Assembly: GCA_964403795.1 (NCBI GenBank)
Contig: CAYOHP010000060.1
Coordinates: forward strand, 1-36,230
DNA from: CAYOHP01 sp964403795 [NCBI: uncultured bacterium]
Lineage (GTDB): Bacteria > Muiribacteriota > UBA6191 > CAZXTJ01
Direction of reading: 5' to 3'
DNA: 36,230 nucleotides
The translations under genes were made by a program, and so were the position numbers. Below are positions 32,637 through 36,230 of the stretch, in pieces. How positions within the stretch are numbered: the stretch's first letter is position 1; every line of letters begins with the position of its first letter. A model generated the notes under the pieces. That model was not told the DNA's origin and searched no databases. It saw only the letters and a list, made by a program, of their open reading frames with translations.

Positions 32637-32795
32637 GTGACCCGCTGGAGGGAGCAGACCGGAGAGGCCTGCTCCCTCTGCGCGGGTGCAGGGGTCCTCG
32701 ACGAGGGCGAGAAGGGCCACGGGGCCTGTCCCCGCTGCGGCGGCACCGGCGAGGAGCCGGGAGACCCCGACGAGCCCGGAGACGACGAGCGGTAG
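32637..32795 (+). CDS. 52-aa DnaJ-type zinc-finger protein
   Basis: Small reading frame starting at GTG (VTRWREQTGE) and ending at TAG 32793-32795. It holds two CxxCxGxG units, CSLCAGAG (residues 12-19) and CPRCGGTG (31-38), which together make one zinc site of the kind found in the central DnaJ domain and in many small bacterial zinc-ribbon proteins. The tail is acidic (GDPDEPGDDER). No J domain is present. It lies 19 bases after etfA on the same strand, so it is probably transcribed with etfBA; its role is unknown. The ribosome-binding site is weak. Confidence 0.65.
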   Translation: MTRWREQTGEACSLCAGAGVLDEGEKGHGACPRCGGTGEEPGDPDEPGDDER

Positions 32796-32811
32796 CGCCG
32801 CGCCCCGGGGG

Positions 32812-33045
32812 CTACAGCCTCGCCAGGGTCGAGACCTGGAAGAGGTAGATCTCGGCGTAGACCAGATAGAGGGCGCCGGCCAGGTAGAAGACCGCCGAGA
32901 CGCCTCCGGTCGCGATCGGGGCATCCTCGGGGCCGCTCTCGACCACCGCGATCCCCTGGCCGAAGGCGTTCTGCCCTGCGAGCACGACGAAGCCCACGCA
33001 CAGGACCGTGTGGAACCAGAACGCCAGGGTCGCGGCCGTTGCCAA
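32812..33045 (-). CDS. Small membrane protein, 77 aa
   Basis: 77 residues with two hydrophobic helices (about 5-30 and 47-71; FWFHTVLCVGFVVLAGQ, VSAVFYLAGALYLVYAEIYLF) joined by an acidic loop. It is not a family I recognise. The start is TTG at 33045 with GAGG ten bases upstream. Aromatic residues and the strong hydrophobic pattern argue for a real gene. It is convergent with the zinc-finger gene and divergent from the sigma factor gene. Confidence 0.55.
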   Translation of the reverse strand: MATAATLAFWFHTVLCVGFVVLAGQNAFGQGIAVVESGPEDAPIATGGVSAVFYLAGALYLVYAEIYLFQVSTLARL

Positions 33046-33165
33046 GGGTGGGAATCCTCATTCCTGATATCGGCTTTGCCGGTCGCGGGCTTGAGTCCGG
33101 CCTTCCGGGCCGAAGGGCCCTGGGCCGGTCAGCACGGAGCGCCCCCTGGATCCTTCCGGGAACGG

Positions 33166-33185
33166 AAAAATTTACCGGTCGAGGA
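33166..33185 (+). promoter_or_regulatory. TTTACCG element upstream of the sigma factor gene
   Basis: AAAAATTTACCGGTCGAGG is a rare AT-rich island in GC-rich DNA and shares GAA-AATTTACCG-CGAGG with the element at 35382-35402 near the sigma-54 activator. It lies about 120 bases before the sigma-54 promoter at 33298, a typical distance for an activator site. Confidence 0.5.
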
Positions 33186-33297
33186 TCCGATCCGGGGCCT
33201 GCGTCGGGGACCTCACGCAGGGCGTTCCCGCCTCCGGGTTCTCGCCACCGGCTCTCCGAGCGGACCCCTCACCTCCTTCCAGGTTCCGGGATGGTCC

Positions 33298-33313
33298 TGG
33301 CACGCGGTGTGCT
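33298..33313 (+). promoter_or_regulatory. Sigma-54 (-24/-12) promoter
   Basis: TGGCACG, four bases, then GTGCT. The -24 half is a perfect match to TGGCACG and the -12 half keeps TGC; the GG and GC pairs are at the exact canonical spacing. Transcription would start near 33324, 39 bases before the ATG of the sigma factor. Apart from this and the TTTACCG element, the 317-base space 33046-33362 shows only GC-rich imperfect repeats near 33095-33126. Confidence 0.6.
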
Positions 33314-33362
33314 TTGAGAACTCTCGCCGGGCGCACACGGGTTCCGGCGAGGAGGACACGAC

Positions 33363-34184
33363 ATGCAACGGAGCGAGAGTCTCGAAGCCATGCTGAGGAG
33401 CGCCTCCGATGCCGAACCGCCCAGCGAGCGGGAGGAGAAGGAACTGGTGGCGCGGGTGGCAGCCGGCGACAAGGCGGCCGAGGACGAACTGGTGCGCCGC
33501 AACCTGCGCCTCGTCTTCGACATCGCCCGTCGCTACCAGACCCCCGGCGCCAATCTGGAGGACCTGCTGCAGGAGGGTTCCATCGGACTGGTACGGGCGG
33601 CGCGCCGCTTCGATCCGGATCGAGGCTTCCGCTTCAGCACCTTCGCCCACTGGTGGGTGCGGCAGGGAATCGCCCGGTTCGTGAAGGGCCCCACCCGTTC
33701 CATCCGATTGCCCGAGTACGTGCAGGACCGGATCGGACGGGTCTATCGCTCCAAGGAGGACCTGGCCGGAACCCTGGGCCGGGAGCCGAGCCGCGACGAG
33801 GTGAGCCACGATACCGGCCTGCCTGCCCGCGAGGTCGACGAGCTCTTCCGTCTGTCCCGGGATGCCGGGAGCCTGGACGCCTCGCTGGCCGACAACCCCG
33901 ACCTCTCGGTCCGCTCGACCCTCTCGGACAATGCGGTGGTAGGTCCGGAGGATGCGGTCCAGCGTCGCTCCGAGCTGCGCCACCTGCTCCACGGGCTGGG
34001 ACGGCTCCAGGACCGCCAGACCAGGGTCCTGGCGTACCGCTTCGGACTGGCGGACGGGATGGCCCGGAGCCGGCCGTGGATCGGGGCCAAGCTGGGCCTG
34101 TCGGCGGAGCGGGTCCGTCAGATCGAGAAGTCGGCCCTGCGGCGCCTGCGGGAGGATCTCGAGGCCAAGGACTACGCGGCCTGA
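33363..34184 (+). CDS. Sigma-70-family RNA polymerase sigma factor
   Basis: 273 residues. Region 2 is [12 protein letters not shown] (47-58), [20 protein letters not shown] (64-83), [19 protein letters not shown] (88-106) and the -10-reading helix. Region 3 (about 134-175) is recognisable, and region 4 ends with the helix-turn-helix [20 protein letters not shown]. There is no long region 1.1, so it is an alternative (group 2/3-like) sigma factor of the RpoD/RpoS type and not an ECF. The ATG has GAGGAGGA. It is preceded by a sigma-54 promoter and an activator-like site, so it may be switched on by the response regulator encoded at 35437. Confidence 0.9.
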   Translation: MQRSESLEAMLRSASDAEPPSEREEKELVARVAAGDKAAEDELVRRNLRLVFDIARRYQTPGANLEDLLQEGSIGLVRAARRFDPDRGFRFSTFAHWWVRQGIARFVKGPTRSIRLPEYVQDRIGRVYRSKEDLAGTLGREPSRDEVSHDTGLPAREVDELFRLSRDAGSLDASLADNPDLSVRSTLSDNAVVGPEDAVQRRSELRHLLHGLGRLQDRQTRVLAYRFGLADGMARSRPWIGAKLGLSAERVRQIEKSALRRLREDLEAKDYAA

Positions 34185-34195
34185 CCCTGGCGAGG

Positions 34196-34212
34196 GCGCG
34201 CAGACTGCGCGC
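34196..34212. terminator. Hairpin between convergent genes
   Basis: GCGCGCAG-A-CTGCGCGC follows the sigma factor stop by 11 bases. It is a strong GC stem without a T tract, and a likely stop for transcripts from either side. Confidence 0.5.
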
Positions 34213-34286
34213 CGCGACCCTGCGGGTTGCCGGCGCCTGGCATGTGGGACCCCCCCCAATGTCCCCGCTCGCTACCCTCGACCGGG

Positions 34287-35351
34287 CTACCCGAGCGGCA
34301 AGCTGACCACCAGCTCGTCGGACTCGCCCTCCTCGGTGCGTTCGACCCGGAGCGAACCGCCGAGGCCGACGGCCAGGGCGGTGGCCAGGCCGCGCTCGCC
34401 CGAAGCCGGTCCTCCCGGGCGGCGTTCCCTGGCACCGGTCCTGGGGCGGGTGGCCGAGACCACGAGCTCCACCCGGGAGCCCCGGGCACAGGCCAGGACC
34501 CGGAGGGTCGAGCCCTCGGAGGCCGCCTCCATCGCCTCGAGGAGCAGTTCGAGCAGCCCGTCCCTCACCTCGTCCGGATCGAGACGGGGCGCCGGCAGGT
34601 CGTCGGCCACGTCGCAATGGAGTCGGAGCCCCGGGGCCGCGGCCCGGGGTGCGAGGAAGCTCATCAGCTCCCGGAGCAGCGAGCCGAGATCCACCGGGGC
34701 CCGGCGGGATGGCGTCACCCGGCTGGCGGCCGCCAGCTCGTCGAGGGTCCCGGCCAGGCGACGGATCTCGTCGTGGACCTTGCGGACCAGCCGGAACGCC
34801 TCGTCGTCCCGGAGATTCCCCTGGGTCTGCCCCAGGATCCGTTCCAGGATCTGGACGTGCAGATCGATGCCGTGGAGGGGATGGCGCAGCTGGGGGAGGA
34901 CGTGGCCGGTGAGGCGGGCCAGACCCTGGGCCGATCGCGTGCGTGACAGCCAGCGGTGCAATTCGTCCTCGTGCGTGACATCCCGCACCGTCGCCACGGT
35001 GAGGCCGTCCTCACCGACCCCGGGATCGACGGGTCGATACTGCACCTCGATCCGACGCCGGGAGCCGTCGGGACGGACCAGGTCCAGGGTGCGACCGTCC
35101 CGGGTGGCTCCCACCAGGGGCGAGAGGCCTGACCGGGAAGGCCGGCCGTCCAGGGTCCGACAATCGAGCCCGGTGCGGGAGGGGCGTCCCACGAACGAGG
35201 ACCGATCGGCTCCCGCGATCTCTTCGAAGGCCCGGTTGGCGGCCCGGACCACGCCCCGGGCGTCCAGCACCACGATGCCCTCGGCCAGGCTGTCGAGGAC
35301 CGGGAGCGCTTGCACGATCCAACGATCGGCCGAGCATTCCTCCCCGGACAT
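34287..35351 (-). CDS. PAS histidine-kinase homologue, catalytic residues lost
   Basis: 354 residues without a membrane helix. A PAS domain (about 15-125; [35 protein letters not shown]) precedes a dimerisation helix whose H-box reads [12 protein letters not shown] (151-162). In NtrB-type kinases this is xHExRNPLxxI, so the phospho-His is Pro153. The ATPase-like domain keeps its shape ([15 protein letters not shown]), but the N-box Asn is Glu, DxGxG is absent and G2 is broken. It probably neither binds ATP nor autophosphorylates; another His nearby (150, 157, 160) could be used, though this is less likely. The ATG has GAGGGAGGGA. It is divergent from the sigma-54 activator, presumably its partner, across an 85-base operator region. 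Confidence 0.82.
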   Translation of the reverse strand: MSGEECSADRWIVQALPVLDSLAEGIVVLDARGVVRAANRAFEEIAGADRSSFVGRPSRTGLDCRTLDGRPSRSGLSPLVGATRDGRTLDLVRPDGSRRRIEVQYRPVDPGVGEDGLTVATVRDVTHEDELHRWLSRTRSAQGLARLTGHVLPQLRHPLHGIDLHVQILERILGQTQGNLRDDEAFRLVRKVHDEIRRLAGTLDELAAASRVTPSRRAPVDLGSLLRELMSFLAPRAAAPGLRLHCDVADDLPAPRLDPDEVRDGLLELLLEAMEAASEGSTLRVLACARGSRVELVVSATRPRTGARERRPGGPASGERGLATALAVGLGGSLRVERTEEGESDELVVSLPLG

Positions 35352-35386
35352 CCGGTGTCCCTCCCTCGGGGCCCGCAGGCGAAGAA

Positions 35387-35426
35387 TTTACCGATTTCGA
35401 GGCGGGCCTACCGAAATTGCGGTAAA
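35387..35426. promoter_or_regulatory. TTTACCG dyad between kinase and activator genes
   Basis: TTTACCGATTTCG (35387-35399) and CGAAATTGCGGTAAA (35412-35426) form an inverted repeat with a two-base difference. The right arm runs into GGTAAAAATTACC (35421-35433), itself a perfect small palindrome, just before the GTG at 35437. A further TTTACC lies at 35478. Placement suggests autoregulation of both divergent genes. Confidence 0.6.
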
Positions 35427-35436
35427 AATTACCTCA

Positions 35437-36230
35437 GTGACCCGCGCGACGCCCTCCACGCCTCTCGACACGCCGACTTTACCCGAAACCGGCCCGATCC
35501 TGGTCGTCGGCGGGGAGGCGATCGAGCGCGAGGGGCTGGTCGGCCTCCTCGGGCTCGAAGGCCATCCCGCCCGGGCTGCGGCCAGCGGGGAGGAGGCCCT
35601 GTCGCTGGCCAGCGAGCTGCGTCCCGTCGCCGTCCTGACCGACGTGCGCCTGCCGGGACTCTCCGGGCTGGACCTCCTCGACGAGCTCCGCACCCGAGGC
35701 CATTCCATGCCGGTCGTCCTGCTGGTCGATCCGGGGAACCTCGAGGTGGCGGTCTCGGCCATGCGCAAGGGCGCCCAGGACGTCCTGGCCAAGCCCATCG
35801 ACCTGGACCGCCTGATCGGGGCGCTCTCGGTCGTCCTCCGTCCCAGAGCGGCCGCAGGCGGCATGGCCCCGGTGGTGGAGGCGGAGGGCGTTGAGCTGCT
35901 GGGCGGCTCCCGGGCGATGCGACGGCTGGGCGAACTGCTCCGGACCGCGGCCCTCTCGGATGCGCCGGTGTTGATCGAGGGGGAGACCGGCACCGGGAAG
36001 GAGCTGGTGGCGCGCCTGGTCCACCGGCTCGGGGACCGCGCCAGCCGACCCTTCGTGGCGCTCAACTGTGCGGCCCTCGCCGAGGGCGTGCTCGAGAGCG
36101 AGCTCTTCGGGCACGAGAAGGGCTCCTTCACCGGCGCGGTCCGGGATCGGGTGGGCCGCTTCGAGGCCGCCGACGGGGGCACGCTCTTCCTCGACGAGGT
36201 CGGGGAGCTCTCGCCGGCGGCGCAGGCGAA
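35437..36230 (+). CDS. Sigma-54-dependent response regulator (3' end outside window)
   Basis: NtrC-type protein, open to the window edge; 264 residues seen. A receiver domain (about 20-128) keeps the phospho-acceptor Asp69 (LTDVRLPG) and the Lys of LAKP, but has Gly25-Gly26 in VVGGE where the acidic pair is expected and Val in place of the Thr/Ser switch, so normal phosphorylation is doubtful. The AAA+ domain begins near 150 with Walker A GETGTGKE, then [19 protein letters not shown], the sigma-54-contact loop GSFTGA (usual form GAFTGA) and Walker [10 protein letters not shown]. The DNA-binding end is beyond the window. The start is GTG with no ribosome-binding site; TAAAAAT just before it could make a leaderless transcript. 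Confidence 0.88.
   Translation, partial: MTRATPSTPLDTPTLPETGPILVVGGEAIEREGLVGLLGLEGHPARAAASGEEALSLASELRPVAVLTDVRLPGLSGLDLLDELRTRGHSMPVVLLVDPGNLEVAVSAMRKGAQDVLAKPIDLDRLIGALSVVLRPRAAAGGMAPVVEAEGVELLGGSRAMRRLGELLRTAALSDAPVLIEGETGTGKELVARLVHRLGDRASRPFVALNCAALAEGVLESELFGHEKGSFTGAVRDRVGRFEAADGGTLFLDEVGELSPAAQA

Noticed and set aside
35310-35894. Plus-strand 194-codon frame near the right end
   Set aside because: Wrong frame: the adjacent frame from 35437 encodes a receiver and AAA+ domain that runs off the window.
1-36230. Search for rRNA, tRNA, insertion sequence, integrase or phage genes
   Set aside because: No cloverleaf, transposase motif, terminal repeat or integrase was found by eye on either strand.

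Overview
The window is very GC-rich, gene-dense DNA with many GTG and TTG starts and many genes that touch or overlap by a few bases. The mix of genes points to Planctomycetota (inferred, not proven): three Ser/Thr kinases, two of them with a large extracytoplasmic part, two prokaryotic RING-like zinc-finger proteins, three HEAT-repeat proteins and an Ala/Lys/Pro-rich histone H1-like protein. Myxococcota is the main alternative. I saw no rRNA, tRNA, CRISPR array, insertion sequence or phage gene; the region looks chromosomal.

Layout. 1-2256: two convergent HEAT-repeat genes, the first cut by the window edge. 2412-7606 (minus): an operon-like run that reads, in transcription order, two paralogous purine nucleoside phosphorylases, prfA (RF1), prmC (RF1/RF2 glutamine methyltransferase), a TsaC-type threonylcarbamoyl-AMP synthase, a DUF2062 membrane protein and a CheY-like receiver. 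7656-11408 (plus): DUF501 protein, membrane protein, MobA/MocA-like nucleotidyltransferase, an anchored protein with a degenerate cyclase-like domain, and a RING-like protein. 11360-17604 (minus): a transmembrane Ser/Thr kinase, a kinase with an FHA-like domain, a DHH phosphoesterase and an H1-like protein. 17774-23694: PfpI/DJ-1-like protein, inactive-looking M1 peptidase homologue, glpK, RING-like membrane protein and membrane-anchored HEAT protein. 23764-30537: PlsC-type acyltransferase, small membrane protein, sugar-nucleotidyltransferase-like protein, a third large Ser/Thr kinase and a secreted TPR-like protein. 30817-32795: etfB, etfA and a 52-residue DnaJ-type zinc-finger protein. 32812-36230: small membrane protein, sigma-70-family factor, PAS histidine-kinase homologue and the start of a sigma-54-dependent response regulator that runs off the right edge.

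Most interesting region. The last 3 kb looks like a self-contained regulatory circuit. The sigma-70-family gene is preceded by a well-spaced sigma-54 (-24/-12) promoter. An AT-rich TTTACCG element lies about 120 bases upstream of it, and the same element recurs as a dyad in the intergenic space between the histidine-kinase homologue and the sigma-54 activator. Both signalling proteins look degenerate: the kinase has Pro where the phospho-His should be and lacks the ATP-binding N and G boxes, and the receiver has Gly-Gly in place of the Asp pair of the acidic pocket. A sigma-54 to sigma-70 cascade driven by a non-phosphorylated pair is therefore a testable hypothesis.

A second theme is enzyme folds with lost catalytic residues: PfpI without its Cys, M1 peptidase with HExxH changed to RExxR at exact spacing, a cyclase-like domain without metal or catalytic residues, and a DHH protein with altered motif I. 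A third is the tandem pair of nucleoside phosphorylases, which differ at the base-recognition Asn (Asp in one, Asn in the other), suggesting a split between 6-amino and 6-oxo purines.
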